A DNA stretch of 64,000 nt, taken from positions 5,270,001-5,334,000 of the forward strand of contig NZ_AP026978.1 in NCBI RefSeq assembly GCF_027924405.1. The letters run 5' to 3'. The stretch comes from Nocardia sputorum. GTDB taxonomy: Bacteria; Actinomycetota; Actinomycetes; Mycobacteriales; Mycobacteriaceae. The first letter of the stretch is position 1, and the number at the start of each line of letters is the position of its first letter. Position numbers and translations under genes: made by a program. This document shows positions 44,072 through 53,758 of this stretch, piece by piece. The notes beneath the pieces were generated by a model. It saw only the letters and a list, made by a program, of their open reading frames with translations. It was not told the origin of the DNA and did not search any database.

Positions 44072-44190
44072 GCTGTGCCCTCCTCGGCGTCGGCCGGGCT
44101 CACGAAGTGTCCGGCGTTCCTGCGGTGCTTCTCGGCGTCCACGGGCCCGCCGTGGCCGGATAGGCTGCCGTCCGCGCACCCGGCGCTCAC
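44068..44190 (-). CDS. 40-residue bridge ORF between folC and DUF4233
   Basis: A GTG at 44188-44190 overlaps the folC stop (GTGA) and opens 40 codons whose TGA overlaps the ATG of repeat copy A (ATGA). The peptide ends ...H-F-V-S-P-A-D-A-E-E-G-T-A and carries GAGGAGGGC, which also serves as ribosome site for the next start. No family is recognised. Overlaps at both ends make it a coupling spacer or a small conserved protein; I cannot tell which. Confidence 0.45.
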   Translation of the reverse strand: MSAGCADGSLSGHGGPVDAEKHRRNAGHFVSPADAEEGTA

Positions 44191-45650
44191 GCCGGGTCCT
44201 TCCCGAACAGCGCGCGGGCCGCGCCCGCCGTGACCACCGACCCTGTCACGATCACTCCGGCTCCGGAGACCATCTCGCCCGCCTCGCCCACCTCTTCGGC
44301 GATCGCGATCGCGGTCTCCAGCGCGTCGGGCAGCGTGGCGGCGGAGACCACGCGCTCGTCACCGAACCGCTGGACCGCGAGGTCGGCGAGCGTCTCCACG
44401 TCCAGCGCGCGGGGCGAACCGTTGCTGGTGACGACGATCTCGTCCAGCACCGGCTCCAGCGCGGTGAGGATGCCGGCGGCGTCCTTGTCACCGAGCACCG
44501 CGACCACTCCGACCAGTTTGCGGAAGTCGAACTCGTCGGTCAGCGTCGCGGCCAGCGCCTGCGCACCGGCCGGATTGTGCGCGGCGTCGATGAAGATGGT
44601 GGGCGCGCTGCGCATGCGCTCCAGCCGCCCAGGGCTGGTGACGCTCGCGAAACCGGCGCGCACGGCGTCCATGTCGAGCTTGCGTTGCGCGCCCGCGCCG
44701 AAGAACGCCTCCACCGCCGCGAGCGCGAGCACCGCGTTGCGCGCTTGGTGCTCGCCGTGCAACGGCAGGAAGATCTCGTCGTACACCCCGCCGAGGCCCT
44801 GCAACTCGAGTTGCTGCCCGCCCACCGCGATCTGCCGGGCGAGCACGCGGAACTCCGAGCCCTCGCGCGCGACCGCGGCGTCCATCTCGACGGCGCGGCG
44901 CAGCAGCACCTCCATCGCCTCCGGTTCCTGCTGCGCGATCACCGCGACGTTGTCGCGCGGCACCAGGCCCGCCGGGGCGCGTTTGATGATCCCGGCCTTC
45001 TCGCCCGCGATCGAGGTGAGGTCCGGGCCGAGGTACTCGGTGTGGTCCAAGCCGATCGGCGTGATCACCGCGACCTGCCCGTCGACCACGTTCGTGGCGT
45101 CCCAGGTGCCGCCCAATCCCGTCTCGACGACCGCCACGTCGACCGGCGCCTCGGCGAAGGCGGCGAACGCCATGCCGGTGAGCACCTCGAACTTGCTCAT
45201 CGCGGGACCTCCCGCGGCCGCCGACTGCTTGTCGATCATCTCGACGTACGGCAGCAGCTCGCGGTAGATCTCCACGTACCGCGCGGGCGTGATCGGCGCG
45301 TTGTCGATGCTGATCCGCTCGGTGGCCAGTTGCAGATGCGGACTGGTGATCCGGCCGGTACGCCGATGCAGCGCGGTGAGCAGCGCGTCGATCATCCTGG
45401 TCACCGAGGTCTTGCCGTTGGTGCCCGCGATGTGGATCGCCGGGTAGCTCTGCTGCGGCGAGCCGAGCAGATCCATCAGCGTGGCGATCCGGGTGAGCGA
45501 GGGCTCGATCTTGGTCTCCGGCCAGCGCCGGTCGAGTTCCGCCTCGACCAGCGCCATCTCCGCCAGCTCCACCGGCGAGGGGCCGGAGCCGAGCCGCGCG
45601 CCGCCACGGCGCTCGTCGTCGCCGTATTGCGGTTCCGGCTCGTGGTTCAC
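44187..45650 (-). CDS. folC: Folylpolyglutamate synthase / dihydrofolate synthase
   Basis: This 487-residue Mur-ligase-type enzyme has the ATP loop [11 protein letters not shown] near residue 72, T-S-P-H-L-Q and [13 protein letters not shown]. The C-terminal domain carries [10 protein letters not shown] with the conserved His. It adds glutamate to dihydropteroate or folates. The GTG at 45648-45650 overlaps the valS stop as GTGA, which fixes the start. The first 30 residues (P-Q-Y-G-D-D-E-R-R) are variable. Confidence 0.95.
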   Translation of the reverse strand: MNHEPEPQYGDDERRGGARLGSGPSPVELAEMALVEAELDRRWPETKIEPSLTRIATLMDLLGSPQQSYPAIHIAGTNGKTSVTRMIDALLTALHRRTGRITSPHLQLATERISIDNAPITPARYVEIYRELLPYVEMIDKQSAAAGGPAMSKFEVLTGMAFAAFAEAPVDVAVVETGLGGTWDATNVVDGQVAVITPIGLDHTEYLGPDLTSIAGEKAGIIKRAPAGLVPRDNVAVIAQQEPEAMEVLLRRAVEMDAAVAREGSEFRVLARQIAVGGQQLELQGLGGVYDEIFLPLHGEHQARNAVLALAAVEAFFGAGAQRKLDMDAVRAGFASVTSPGRLERMRSAPTIFIDAAHNPAGAQALAATLTDEFDFRKLVGVVAVLGDKDAAGILTALEPVLDEIVVTSNGSPRALDVETLADLAVQRFGDERVVSAATLPDALETAIAIAEEVGEAGEMVSGAGVIVTGSVVTAGAARALFGKDPA

Positions 45651-48325
45651 TTGCCGCTCAACTCCGCCAGCCGCGCCCCGATCCGCGCCACCTCGTCGGA
45701 GGCGATCTGCTGCCTGCCGCGGATCTTGTCCACCACGTGCTCGGGCGCCTTGGCCAGGAACGCCTCGTTGCCGAGCTTGGCGGCGGTGCCCTGGAGCTCC
45801 TTCTGCGCGGCGGCCAGGTCCTTCTCCAGCCTGCGGCGTTCGGCGTCCAGGTCGACCGCGCCCGAGGTGTCCAGCTCCACGGTGACCGTTCCGGTGCTCA
45901 GGCGGACCTCCACCGACGCGGTGGCGGCGAACTCGGCCCCCGGCTCGGTGAGCCGCGCCAGGTTCGCCACCGACGCCGCCTGCTCGCCGAGTCCGGCCGC
46001 GTCCAGGCCGATCAGCTTGGCCGCGACCTTCTGCTTGTCCGCCAGGCCCTGGTCGCTGCGGAACCGCCGGATCTCCGTGATCAACCGCTGCGTATCGGAA
46101 ATACGTTGCGCGCCTTCCTGATCCGCGGGCACACCGGATGCCTGCGGCCACGGCGCGACCACCACCGACTCGCCGCCGGTCAGCGCCTGCCACAACGCCT
46201 CGGTGACGAACGGGATGACCGGATGCAGCAGGCGCAGCACGGCATCGAGCACGGAGCCGAGCACGAGCTGGGTCGCCTCGGCGCGGGCGCCGTCGGCGGC
46301 GAACTGCACCTTGGCCAGTTCCAGGTACCAGTCGCACAGCTCGTCCCAGGCGAAGTGGTAGAGCGCCTCGCAGGCCTTGCCGAACTCGTAGGCGTCGAAC
46401 GCGGCGTCGGCTTCGGCGCGCACCGCGTCCAGCCGGTCCAGGATCCAGCGGTCGGCGTCGGTGAGCTGCGCGCGGTCGGGCAGGTCGCCCACCCGCGCGC
46501 CGTTCATCAGCGCGAATTTGGTCGCGTTGAACAGCTTGGTCACGAAGCTGCGCGAGGCGAGCACGTGCGGCTCGCCGACCGAGAGGTCACCGCCGGGCTG
46601 CGCGCCGCGCGCGAGGGTGAACCGGGTCGCGTCGGCGCCGAAGGCGTTGATCCAATCCAGCGGGTCGATGCCGTTGCCGCGCGACTTGGACATCTTCTTG
46701 CCGAACTGGTCGCGGATCAGGCCGTGCAGGAAGACGTCCTTGAACGGCACCTGGCGCTCGCCGCCCTTGCCCGCGGTCAGCGCGGCGTCCTCGGCCACGT
46801 AGGTGCCGAACATCATCATCCGCGCCACCCAGAAGAACAGGATGTCGTAGCCGGTGACGAGCACGCTGGTGGGATAGAACTTCTCGAGTTCGGCGGTGGC
46901 GTGCGGCCAGCCCATCGTGGAGAACGGCCACAGGCCGGAGGAGAACCAGGTGTCCAGCACATCCGGGTCCTGCACCCAGCCTTCGGGCGCCTGCTCGTCG
47001 GGCCCGACGCACACCACTTCGCCCTCGGGGCCGTACCAGATGGGGATGCGGTGGCCCCACCACAGCTGGCGCGAGATGCACCAGTCGTGCATGTCGTCGA
47101 CCCAGCCGAACCAGCGCGGTTCCTGACTCTTGGGGTGGATCACGGTGTCGCCGTTGCGGACGGCGTCACCGGCGGCCTTGGCCAGCGACTCGACCTTCAC
47201 CCACCACTGCATGGACAGCCGCGGCTCGATCGGCTCGCCGGTGCGCTCGGAGTGGCCGACGCTGTGCAGGTACGGGCGCTTCTCGGCGACCACCCTGCCC
47301 TCCCGCGCGAGCCGTTCGCGCACCTTGACGCGCGCCTCGAAACGGTCCATGCCGTCGAATTCGGTTCCGGTGCCGGTGATCCGGCCACGCTCGTCCATGA
47401 TGGTCGGCATCGGGAGCCCGTGCCGCAGACCCATCTCGAAGTCGTTCGGGTCGTGCGCCGGGGTGATCTTCACCGCGCCCGAGCCGAATTCGGGATCGAC
47501 GTAGTCGTCGGCGATGATCGGGATCTGCCGCCCGGTGATCGGATGCTCCAAGGTGGTGCCGATCAAGGCCCGGTAACGCGGGTCCTCCGGATGCACGGCC
47601 ACGGCCGTGTCGCCGAGCATGGTCTCCACCCGGGTGGTGGCCACCACGACGTGCGGTTCGTCGTCGGCGAGCGAGCCGTAGCGCAGCGAGACCAGCTCGC
47701 CTTCCACGTCCTCGTACTTCACCTCGATGTCGGAGATCGCGGTGCGCAGCTCCGGCGACCAGTTCACCAGCCGCTCGGCGCGGTAGATCAGGCCCGCGTC
47801 GTAGAGCCGCTTGAACATGGTCTGCACGGCGCGCGACAGGCCCTCGTCCATCGTGAAGCGGTCCCGGCTCCAGTCGACGCCGTCGCCGAGCGCGCGCATC
47901 TGCCATTGGATGGCGCCGCCGGATTCCCGCTTCCAGTCCCACACCTTCTGCACGAACAGTTCGCGGCCGAAATCTTCCTTCGTCTTGCCGTCCACCGCCA
48001 GCTGCTTCTCCACCACGGTCTGGGTGGCGATGCCCGCGTGGTCCATGCCGGGCAGCCAGAGCACCTCGTAGCCCTGCATGCGCTTGCGGCGCGAGAGCGT
48101 GTCCATCAAGGTGTGGTCGAGCGCGTGGCCCATGTGCAGCGTGCCGGTGACGTTCGGCGGCGGCAGCACGATCGAATAGGCCGGCTTGCCACTGCCCGGA
48201 TCGGCGGTGAAATAGCCCGCGGCTACCCAGCGCTCGTACATCTCGGCCTCCACCTCGCCGGGAGTCCAGCTCTTGGGGAGGGCATCGGCACGATTACGCG
48301 TGTTGTCAGGGGCTGCGCTGGTCAC
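45647..48325 (-). CDS. valS: Valyl-tRNA synthetase
   Basis: This 892-residue class I synthetase shows the HIGH motif as [11 protein letters not shown] near residue 57, the editing domain ([16 protein letters not shown]), [11 protein letters not shown] near residue 550, the anticodon-binding domain, and a C-terminal coiled-coil ([18 protein letters not shown]). The GTG at 48325 is used. TAGAAT lies 6 bases upstream in the -10 position, so the message is probably leaderless and no T-box or attenuator can precede it. The stop overlaps folC. The length is normal. Confidence 0.97.
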   Translation of the reverse strand: MTSAAPDNTRNRADALPKSWTPGEVEAEMYERWVAAGYFTADPGSGKPAYSIVLPPPNVTGTLHMGHALDHTLMDTLSRRKRMQGYEVLWLPGMDHAGIATQTVVEKQLAVDGKTKEDFGRELFVQKVWDWKRESGGAIQWQMRALGDGVDWSRDRFTMDEGLSRAVQTMFKRLYDAGLIYRAERLVNWSPELRTAISDIEVKYEDVEGELVSLRYGSLADDEPHVVVATTRVETMLGDTAVAVHPEDPRYRALIGTTLEHPITGRQIPIIADDYVDPEFGSGAVKITPAHDPNDFEMGLRHGLPMPTIMDERGRITGTGTEFDGMDRFEARVKVRERLAREGRVVAEKRPYLHSVGHSERTGEPIEPRLSMQWWVKVESLAKAAGDAVRNGDTVIHPKSQEPRWFGWVDDMHDWCISRQLWWGHRIPIWYGPEGEVVCVGPDEQAPEGWVQDPDVLDTWFSSGLWPFSTMGWPHATAELEKFYPTSVLVTGYDILFFWVARMMMFGTYVAEDAALTAGKGGERQVPFKDVFLHGLIRDQFGKKMSKSRGNGIDPLDWINAFGADATRFTLARGAQPGGDLSVGEPHVLASRSFVTKLFNATKFALMNGARVGDLPDRAQLTDADRWILDRLDAVRAEADAAFDAYEFGKACEALYHFAWDELCDWYLELAKVQFAADGARAEATQLVLGSVLDAVLRLLHPVIPFVTEALWQALTGGESVVVAPWPQASGVPADQEGAQRISDTQRLITEIRRFRSDQGLADKQKVAAKLIGLDAAGLGEQAASVANLARLTEPGAEFAATASVEVRLSTGTVTVELDTSGAVDLDAERRRLEKDLAAAQKELQGTAAKLGNEAFLAKAPEHVVDKIRGRQQIASDEVARIGARLAELSGK

Positions 48326-48331
48326 CCCGCG

Positions 48332-48337
48332 ATTCTA
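48332..48337 (-). promoter_or_regulatory. -10 element of valS, leaderless
   Basis: TAGAAT on the minus strand matches TANNNT closely and ends 6 bases before the GTG start. No ribosome site is visible between. Transcription should begin at the start codon. Confidence 0.5.
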
Positions 48338-48476
48338 GAGCCCGCCGATCCGCCGACCTCGGGTCGGTCGACCCCGGTCGCCGGTGTCCGGCGGATCCGC
48401 CGGTCGACGCCGCGCGGAATGGCGAGGAAAATCCGCCCGCCGGGCGCCGAAGCGGAGGGTATTCCGCGATGAAGAC

Positions 48477-48524
48477 AAAAAGAGGCGGAGTCTTCGGTGG
48501 ATGAGGGACACCGAACACTCCGCC
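48477..48524 (-). terminator. Intrinsic terminator after the thioredoxin-reductase-like gene
   Basis: A 16-position stem with one mismatch (GGCGGAGT-N-TTCGGTG pairing with CACCGAA-N-ACTCCGCC, 9-base loop) is followed on the minus strand by TCTTTTTG. It lies 91 bp past the stop of the upstream oxidoreductase gene and about 150 bp before valS. Since valS seems to start transcription downstream of it, this ends the upstream message rather than acting as a valS attenuator. Confidence 0.88.
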
Positions 48525-48614
48525 CATGTCAGTAGCTTACCGGCGATCCGGGACCGGGCTCGGAATCCATAAGCAATTCTCAGCTTCCGGCATTTCGGAC
48601 CCCGGATATTCCGC

Positions 48615-49541
48615 TCAACGGGCGAGCACGGCGACCTCGGCCGCCACCAAGTCGCCGTTGATCGCGATCGCCGCGGCGGAGCCCGCTCCCGCGGCGGAAA
48701 TGACCTGAGCTGCCGGATTGCTGACGTTGCCCGCGGCCCACACACCCGGCACGCTGGTGCGTCCGGTGGCGTCCGTCGCCACCCAGCCGCCTGCGTCGAA
48801 CGCGCAGCCGAGCGCGACCAGCACTTCGTCGTTGGCACGGAAAGTCGGCGCGACGAACATGGCGGTCCTCGGCACGGCCCGCCCGTCGGCCAGTTCCACA
48901 CCGCGCAGCCGGTCGTCCACCACGAACCGGGCGACCTCGCCCTCGACCACCCGGACGCCGCGCGCGTCCAAGTGGGCCCGGTCGTCGTCGGACAGGGTCA
49001 TCGTGTTCGAGAAGAAGACGACGTCGTCCGACCACTGGGGCAGCAACAGCGCCAGGTGCACCGCACGGGCCAGGGCGCCGGGCTCCGGCCCGCCGAGCAC
49101 GCCGATCGGCTGGTCCCGGACCTCGTAGCCGTGGCAGTACGGGCAGTGCAGCACGTCACGGCCCCACCGCTCGGCCACTCCGGGCAGCTCCGGCAGTTCG
49201 TCGCGCAGCCCGGTGGCCACGAGCACGCGACGAGCCCGCAGCGTCCCGCCGCCACCGAGCCGCAGCGTGTGGTCGGCCTCCCCCGTCCGCTCGGCGCCGA
49301 CGACGACGTCGTCGATCATCTCCGCGCCGTAGCTCACGGCCTCGGCGGCTCCGCTCGCCAGCAGTTGCGCCGGTGGCATCCCGTCCCGGGACAGGAACCC
49401 GTGCATGTGCTCGGCGGGCGCGTTGCGCGGTGCGCCGCCCCTGACCACCGCGACGCGCCGCCGCGCCCGGGCCAGGACCAGCGCACCGGACAATCCCGCC
49501 GCTCCGCCGCCCACGATCACCACGTCGTATGTTTCGCTCAT
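48615..49541 (-). CDS. Thioredoxin-reductase-like FAD/NAD(P) oxidoreductase
   Basis: This 308-residue flavoprotein has V-V-I-V-G-G-G-A-A-G-L-S-G near residue 7 for FAD, a C-P-Y-C redox pair (H-C-P-Y-C-H-G-Y-E-V near residue 132), and G-V-W-A-A-G-N-V-S-N-P at the C-terminal FAD site. The C-x-x-C position matches low-molecular-weight thioredoxin reductases, although the NADPH motif is weak (V-L-G-G-P-E-P-G-A). It may instead reduce an unknown disulfide or act as a stand-alone oxidase. It is divergent from an XRE/cupin regulator across 91 bp, so that regulator probably controls it. Confidence 0.87.
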   Translation of the reverse strand: MSETYDVVIVGGGAAGLSGALVLARARRRVAVVRGGAPRNAPAEHMHGFLSRDGMPPAQLLASGAAEAVSYGAEMIDDVVVGAERTGEADHTLRLGGGGTLRARRVLVATGLRDELPELPGVAERWGRDVLHCPYCHGYEVRDQPIGVLGGPEPGALARAVHLALLLPQWSDDVVFFSNTMTLSDDDRAHLDARGVRVVEGEVARFVVDDRLRGVELADGRAVPRTAMFVAPTFRANDEVLVALGCAFDAGGWVATDATGRTSVPGVWAAGNVSNPAAQVISAAGAGSAAAIAINGDLVAAEVAVLAR

Positions 49542-49587
49542 CCGCGATCACCTCCATCGACACAGTGCCGTCAGTTCCGGCGATTCA

Positions 49588-49601
49588 GCAACAAATGTTG
49601 C
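49588..49601. promoter_or_regulatory. Operator-like palindrome in the trxB-like/XRE gap
   Basis: GCAACA and TGTTGC flank an AA centre, placed between the two divergent starts. A motif TTGCCAAAA overlaps its right end and recurs at about 50252 before the next gene. This is a reasonable site for the XRE regulator. Confidence 0.45.
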
Positions 49602-49632
49602 CAAAATCGGGAAAGCGCGGTGCACTGGTGAC

Positions 49633-50226
49633 ATGTCTGCACCACCGGCTGTCGCCCAGGCCCTCGCCGATATCGGGCCACGACTCAAAGCGCTGCGCAC
49701 CCGCCGCAATGTCACGCTCACCGCGCTGGCCGAAAGCACCGGGATCTCCAAGAGCACGCTGTCGCGGCTCGAGTCCGGTCAGCGCAAAGCCAGCCTGGAA
49801 CTGCTGCTGCCGATCGCGATGGCCCACCAGGTGCCGTTGGACGAATTGGTGGCCGCCCCCGCGATCGCCGATCCGCGGGTCCACACGACGGCGCGGAAGA
49901 TGAACGGGCTCACCATCGTTCCGCTGACCCGGCAGCCGGGTCCGCTGCAGGCGTTCAAGATCATCATCCCACCCGAGCGCGGCGAACCCGACCCCAAGGT
50001 GCACGAGGGTTTCGAGTGGCTCTACGTGTTGTCCGGACGACTGCGGCTGGTACTCGGCGAGCACGATCTGGTGCTCGGCCCGGGCGAGGCCGCGGAATTC
50101 GACACCCGCCAACCGCATTGGTTCGGCAGCGCGGGCCGGGGTCCGGTGGAAATCCTGAGCCTATTCGGGTCGCAGGGTGAACGAATGCATCTTCGCGCGC
50201 GGTCGGCGGGCCGGAAACGCGCCTGA
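49633..50226 (+). CDS. XRE family regulator with cupin domain
   Basis: This 197-residue regulator has an N-terminal helix-turn-helix (L-T-A-L-A-E-S-T-G-I-S-K-S-T-L-S-R-L-E-S-G, residues 30-50). Its C-terminal cupin domain (residues 105-190) shows H-E-G-F-E-W-L-Y-V-L-S-G-R-L-R-L-V-L-G and L-G-P-G-E-A-A-E-F. Such regulators sense a small ligand or metal through the cupin. The ATG at 49633 is used; the frame continues further upstream into the intergenic DNA without coding features. It is divergent from the thioredoxin-reductase-like gene. Confidence 0.9.
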   Translation: MSAPPAVAQALADIGPRLKALRTRRNVTLTALAESTGISKSTLSRLESGQRKASLELLLPIAMAHQVPLDELVAAPAIADPRVHTTARKMNGLTIVPLTRQPGPLQAFKIIIPPERGEPDPKVHEGFEWLYVLSGRLRLVLGEHDLVLGPGEAAEFDTRQPHWFGSAGRGPVEILSLFGSQGERMHLRARSAGRKRA

Positions 50227-50287
50227 ACCACTTGTGTCTGAAATGTCCGTTATTGCCAAAACGTGAATTTTCCGGACCCTGGAAAGG

Positions 50288-51043
50288 GTGAATACCCCAA
50301 GCGCTCCTCCCCCGGTGAATCCCCAAGAAAAACCAGGGTTTTCCCGGTTGCCGAACACGCGTCGGCTGCGGACGCTGGGAGAGGTGAACCCCCCGCTGGA
50401 GGCATACGCCCCCGAACCCCGGCTGCCGGTGCTGGTCCCGGAGACGCTGCACGATCTGCGCGGTCAGACGATCGCGGAGATCCGGTATCCCGCCGCGGCG
50501 GCCCTGGTCGTCGCGGGCGTTCCCGGCGCGGGCAAGAGCACCGCGCTGCGTAAGTTCTTCGGCGCCGACGCGGCGGCCACCACGCCGTCGCGCAGTGCCG
50601 CCGGAGTGCTGGTGCTCGACTCGATGCAGGCGCGTAATCGCTGGCGGCCCAAGCTGTGGTGGCTGCCCTACCTGCTGTGGCGCCCGCTGGTGCACGTCGC
50701 GCACTTCCAGGCCATTCGCGCCGCGTTGCGGGAGGTCAGCGGCCCGGTCGTCATCCACGACTGCGCCACCTTCGGTTGGGCACGCGCTCTGATCGCGCGC
50801 TGGGCGGCGGATCGCGAACTGCACCTGCTCATGTTGGACGTGCCCGCGGCGGTGGCCCGCGCGGGCCAGCACAGCCGCGGACGGCGGATCAACCACGTGG
50901 TCTTCCGGCTGCACGTGCGAAGCTGGCGGCGGCTGATGCGCACCGTGGCGACGCAGCGCCGCCCGGTCGGCCGCGCGTCCCGATCGGTGGTCATCGTCGA
51001 CCGCGCGGCCGTGAATCACCTGCAGTGCGTGACGTTCGCCTGA
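50288..51043 (+). CDS. P-loop ATPase / kinase-like protein
   Basis: This 251-residue protein has a P-loop G-V-P-G-A-G-K-S-T near residue 77 and V-V-I-H-D-C-A-T as a possible Walker B near residue 156. The lid-like R-R-P-V-G-R-A-S-R region follows. It resembles AAA_33/zeta-type small kinases, but the substrate is unknown. The GTG start at 50288 is uncertain: a second GTG at about 50384, with GGGAGAG upstream, would remove a 32-residue Pro-rich leader. It lies about 60 bp after the XRE gene and shares the TTGCCAAAA element. Confidence 0.65.
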   Translation: MNTPSAPPPVNPQEKPGFSRLPNTRRLRTLGEVNPPLEAYAPEPRLPVLVPETLHDLRGQTIAEIRYPAAAALVVAGVPGAGKSTALRKFFGADAAATTPSRSAAGVLVLDSMQARNRWRPKLWWLPYLLWRPLVHVAHFQAIRAALREVSGPVVIHDCATFGWARALIARWAADRELHLLMLDVPAAVARAGQHSRGRRINHVVFRLHVRSWRRLMRTVATQRRPVGRASRSVVIVDRAAVNHLQCVTFA

Positions 51044-51059
51044 CCGGACGCCGCCGCGG

Positions 51060-52004
51060 TCAGGGCACCAGGACGGTCAATGCCGCGGGCACCGCCCGGA
51101 TCGTGATCGGCAGCGTGCCCGCCGGTTCACCGTCGGCGGTGGCGGGCGCGCCGGCCGCGGTGAGCGTGACGGCCGCGGCGCGGAACTGCTTGACCTCCGG
51201 GTGATTCTGCCGTTTGCCCGCCGACAGCGCGGGCAGCAGGCGCAGCATCTCCCCGCGCGACAACGCGCCCACCACGGTCAGGTCGAGCAGTCCGTCGTCC
51301 ATCAGCGCGTCCGGGCAGATCAGCATGCCGCCGCCGTAGGTGCGGGTGTTGCCAACCGCGACCATGACCGCCTCGGTCACCAGCTGCGCGCCCGCGCCCG
51401 GGTTGGTCAGCCCGTCGGTCACCGCGTCCACCAGCTCGACCCGGTAGGGCACGGTGAAGCGCCCGGATATCTCGGCCAGCGCGGCGACGGTGTAGCGCAG
51501 TCTGCCCTTCGGCCAGCGCATCTCGTTGGCGCGCAGGGTGACCCGCGCGTCGAATCCGGTGCCCGCCACCGTGGCGAACCACATCGGCGGGTCGGAGGAC
51601 TCGATGCGGCCGAGGTCGATCGTCCTGGTCCGCCCACGCAACACCAGCGAGGCGGCGGCCTGCGGATCGTCGGTCGGCACGCCGAGTTCCCTGGCCAGAT
51701 CGTTGCCGGTACCGGCGGGAATCATGCCGAGCGCCACGCCGGTCTCGGCGACGGCGGGGAGGGTCACGTTGATCAGGCCGTCGCCGCCGACGCAGACCAC
51801 GGCATCGGGTCTCGCGCCGCCCGCGATCAAATCCCGCACCTGCCGAACTGTTTCGGCGGCCGAGGGAGCGCATACCTCCGTGACCTCCGCGCCGCCCGCG
51901 CGGAAGCGGGCGATCGCGACGCTCGCCGCGTCACCTCCCCTGCCGTGCCCGGACCGCGGATTGGTCACCACGGTGATCTTGCGCACCGGCGAATAGTTGT
52001 TCAC
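51060..52004 (-). CDS. Diacylglycerol/lipid kinase family protein
   Basis: This 314-residue protein is a DAGK-type lipid kinase (YegS/DgkB group). It has the nucleotide loop T-N-P-R-S-G-H-G near residue 14, V-C-V-G-G-D-G-L-I-N near residue 71 and P-A-G-T-G-N-D-L-A-R near residue 95. The C-terminal beta domain has D-A-L-M-D-D-G-L-L-D-L with the metal-binding D-D-G. It should phosphorylate a lipid hydroxyl with ATP. Its counterpart beside a flavoprotein in M. tuberculosis is Rv2252. The GTG at 52002-52004 overlaps the stop of the oxidase gene (GTGA). Confidence 0.92.
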   Translation of the reverse strand: MNNYSPVRKITVVTNPRSGHGRGGDAASVAIARFRAGGAEVTEVCAPSAAETVRQVRDLIAGGARPDAVVCVGGDGLINVTLPAVAETGVALGMIPAGTGNDLARELGVPTDDPQAAASLVLRGRTRTIDLGRIESSDPPMWFATVAGTGFDARVTLRANEMRWPKGRLRYTVAALAEISGRFTVPYRVELVDAVTDGLTNPGAGAQLVTEAVMVAVGNTRTYGGGMLICPDALMDDGLLDLTVVGALSRGEMLRLLPALSAGKRQNHPEVKQFRAAAVTLTAAGAPATADGEPAGTLPITIRAVPAALTVLVP

Positions 52005-53656
52005 GGCACCAGCTTTCCGGGATTCAGGATGCCCGCCGGGTCGAGTTCGGCCTTCACCGCACGCAGCACGCGCACGCCTAGATCGCCCACTTCGTCCGGC
52101 ACCCACGGACGATGATCGGTGCCCACCGCGTGGTGGTGGGTGATGGTGCCGCCGCTGGCGACGATGGCGTCGCCCGCGGCGCGCTTGGCGGCCTGCCACT
52201 GGGCCAGCGGGTCGTCGAGCTGCTTGGCGACGACGGTGAAGTACAGCGACGCGCCGGTCGGATAGGTGTGCGAGATGTGGCACATGACCAGGGGCGGAGT
52301 GCCCTGCGCACCGAGCGAATCGGTCAGTGCCGCGGTGACCCCCGCCTTCAGCGCGCTCAGATTCGACCAGGTGGTGGCGGTCTCCAGCGTTTCGCAGAGC
52401 ACGCCCACGTCCAGCAGCGCGTCGCGCAGGTACGGGGCGGCGAAACGACCGTGCTCCCATTCCCGGGCCGGTGTCTCCCCCAAGGACGCGCCACCCGCGG
52501 CGGCCAGCACGGCGGCCGCTTCGGCGCTGCGTGCGGCGACATGCGCCGAGCTGCCCTCGTAGGTGGTGATGGCCAGGCATCCGGCCACGGGGTTGCCGCC
52601 GATATCGCCGGAGCGGGCGAGATTGATCCCGGTCTCCGCCTCGTCGGACAAGCGGAGCACAGTGGGCGCCGCGCCCGCCTGCACGACCGCGCGCAACGCG
52701 GCGGCGCCGGTCGCGAAATCGGGGAACGCCCAAGCTTGGTAGGCGACAGTTTCCGGAACCGGATGCACCCGCAGCGTGACCTCGGTGATCACGCCGAGCG
52801 TGCCCTCTGATCCGACGAACAACTCGCGCAGGTCCGGTCCCGCCGCCGAGGCGGGCGCGCGCCCGAGTTCGAGCGTGCCGCTGGGGGTGGCGATCTTCAG
52901 CCGCTGCACCATGTCGTCGAAACGGCCGTAGCCCGCCGAGGCCTGGCCGGACGACCGCGTCGCCGCGAAGCCGCCGAGGGTGGCGAACTCGAAACTCTGC
53001 GGGAAATGACCGAGGGACAGCCCGTGCGCGCCGAGCAGTTCCTCCGCGCGCGGACCGGTCACGCCCGCGCCCAGGGTGGCGGTGCCGCTGACCGGATCGA
53101 CCTCGGTCAACCCGGCCAATCTGCGCAGATCAAGGGCGATCACGGTGTCGAAGCGTCCGCGCACGGGATCGACGCCGCCGACCACACTGGTGCCGCCGCC
53201 GAACGGGACCACCGCGACGGCGTGCCGCGCGCAGTAGCCGAGCACGGCGAGGACCTCGTCGTGATCGGCCGGGAAGACGACGGCGTCCGGCGCGTCCTGC
53301 GGCCCCTCGGCCCGGCGGCGCAGCAGATCGGGCGTGCTCTTCCCGCCGGCGTGCCGCAGCCGATCGCGGTGGTCGGCCGACACGTTGCCGGGGCCGACCA
53401 CCTCGACCAGCCCGGCGCGCCGCTCGGGCGTCAACGCCGATTCGCGCAGTGGCACGTCGCCCTCGTCGCGGCGCGCCACCGGGTTGCCGGAGACCCCGAA
53501 CACCTGCGTCAGCAGACCGCGGATCCGTTCCGAAAGTGGCTGGTGAGCAGCCGCGACGCCCCAGGCATCCCAGACCATGCTCGCCGCCGAGTCGCCCGGG
53601 CCGGTCTTCGCCGACCGGGCCGGATCGCCGTCGGTGTGCTGCTGCGTGTCCACCAT
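52001..53656 (-). CDS. FAD-binding oxidase, alkyldihydroxyacetonephosphate synthase-like
   Basis: This 551-residue protein is a VAO/PCMH-type flavoprotein. The FAD-binding domain shows V-V-P-F-G-G-G-T-S-V-V-G-G near residue 150, the E-F-A-T-L-G-G-F-A-A-T-R-S-S-G block, and V-G-S-E-G-T-L-G-V-I-T near residue 280. The C-terminal part has C-H-I-S-H-T-Y-P-T-G-A-S-L-Y-F and T-H-H-H-A-V-G, with the histidine cluster known from AGPS. It corresponds to Rv2251. In eukaryotes AGPS makes ether lipids; the bacterial reaction is unknown, but coupling to a lipid kinase and glpD suggests glycerolipid chemistry. A 31-bp palindrome sits 4 bp upstream of its start. Confidence 0.9.
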   Translation of the reverse strand: MVDTQQHTDGDPARSAKTGPGDSAASMVWDAWGVAAAHQPLSERIRGLLTQVFGVSGNPVARRDEGDVPLRESALTPERRAGLVEVVGPGNVSADHRDRLRHAGGKSTPDLLRRRAEGPQDAPDAVVFPADHDEVLAVLGYCARHAVAVVPFGGGTSVVGGVDPVRGRFDTVIALDLRRLAGLTEVDPVSGTATLGAGVTGPRAEELLGAHGLSLGHFPQSFEFATLGGFAATRSSGQASAGYGRFDDMVQRLKIATPSGTLELGRAPASAAGPDLRELFVGSEGTLGVITEVTLRVHPVPETVAYQAWAFPDFATGAAALRAVVQAGAAPTVLRLSDEAETGINLARSGDIGGNPVAGCLAITTYEGSSAHVAARSAEAAAVLAAAGGASLGETPAREWEHGRFAAPYLRDALLDVGVLCETLETATTWSNLSALKAGVTAALTDSLGAQGTPPLVMCHISHTYPTGASLYFTVVAKQLDDPLAQWQAAKRAAGDAIVASGGTITHHHAVGTDHRPWVPDEVGDLGVRVLRAVKAELDPAGILNPGKLVP

Positions 53657-53659
53657 GCG

Positions 53660-53690
53660 TTACAGTTTGACATAGACTGTCAAGCAGTAA
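53660..53690. promoter_or_regulatory. 31-bp TetR-type palindrome in the oxidase/TetR gap
   Basis: TTGACA-TAGAC-TGTCAA (53667-53683) is a perfect inverted repeat, and TTAC/GTAA (53660-53663 and 53687-53690) extend it on the same centre (53675). It begins 4 bp from the oxidase ATG and lies about 70 bp from the TetR start, so it should repress the oxidase operon and possibly the regulator itself. Confidence 0.7.
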
Positions 53691-53758
53691 CGAACAACTG
53701 GACAAATTCTTCCTGGCCGACGCTCCGCCGTCGGCCGCTCGACCCCGGTGGTGACGCT

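Noticed and set aside
45737..48472. 911-codon plus-strand frame
   Set aside because: It is antisense to valS, whose HMGH and KMSKS motifs are intact.
48477..48524. Possible valS attenuator or T-box terminator
   Set aside because: A -10 element adjoining the valS GTG lies downstream of it, so the hairpin should belong to the upstream oxidoreductase transcript.
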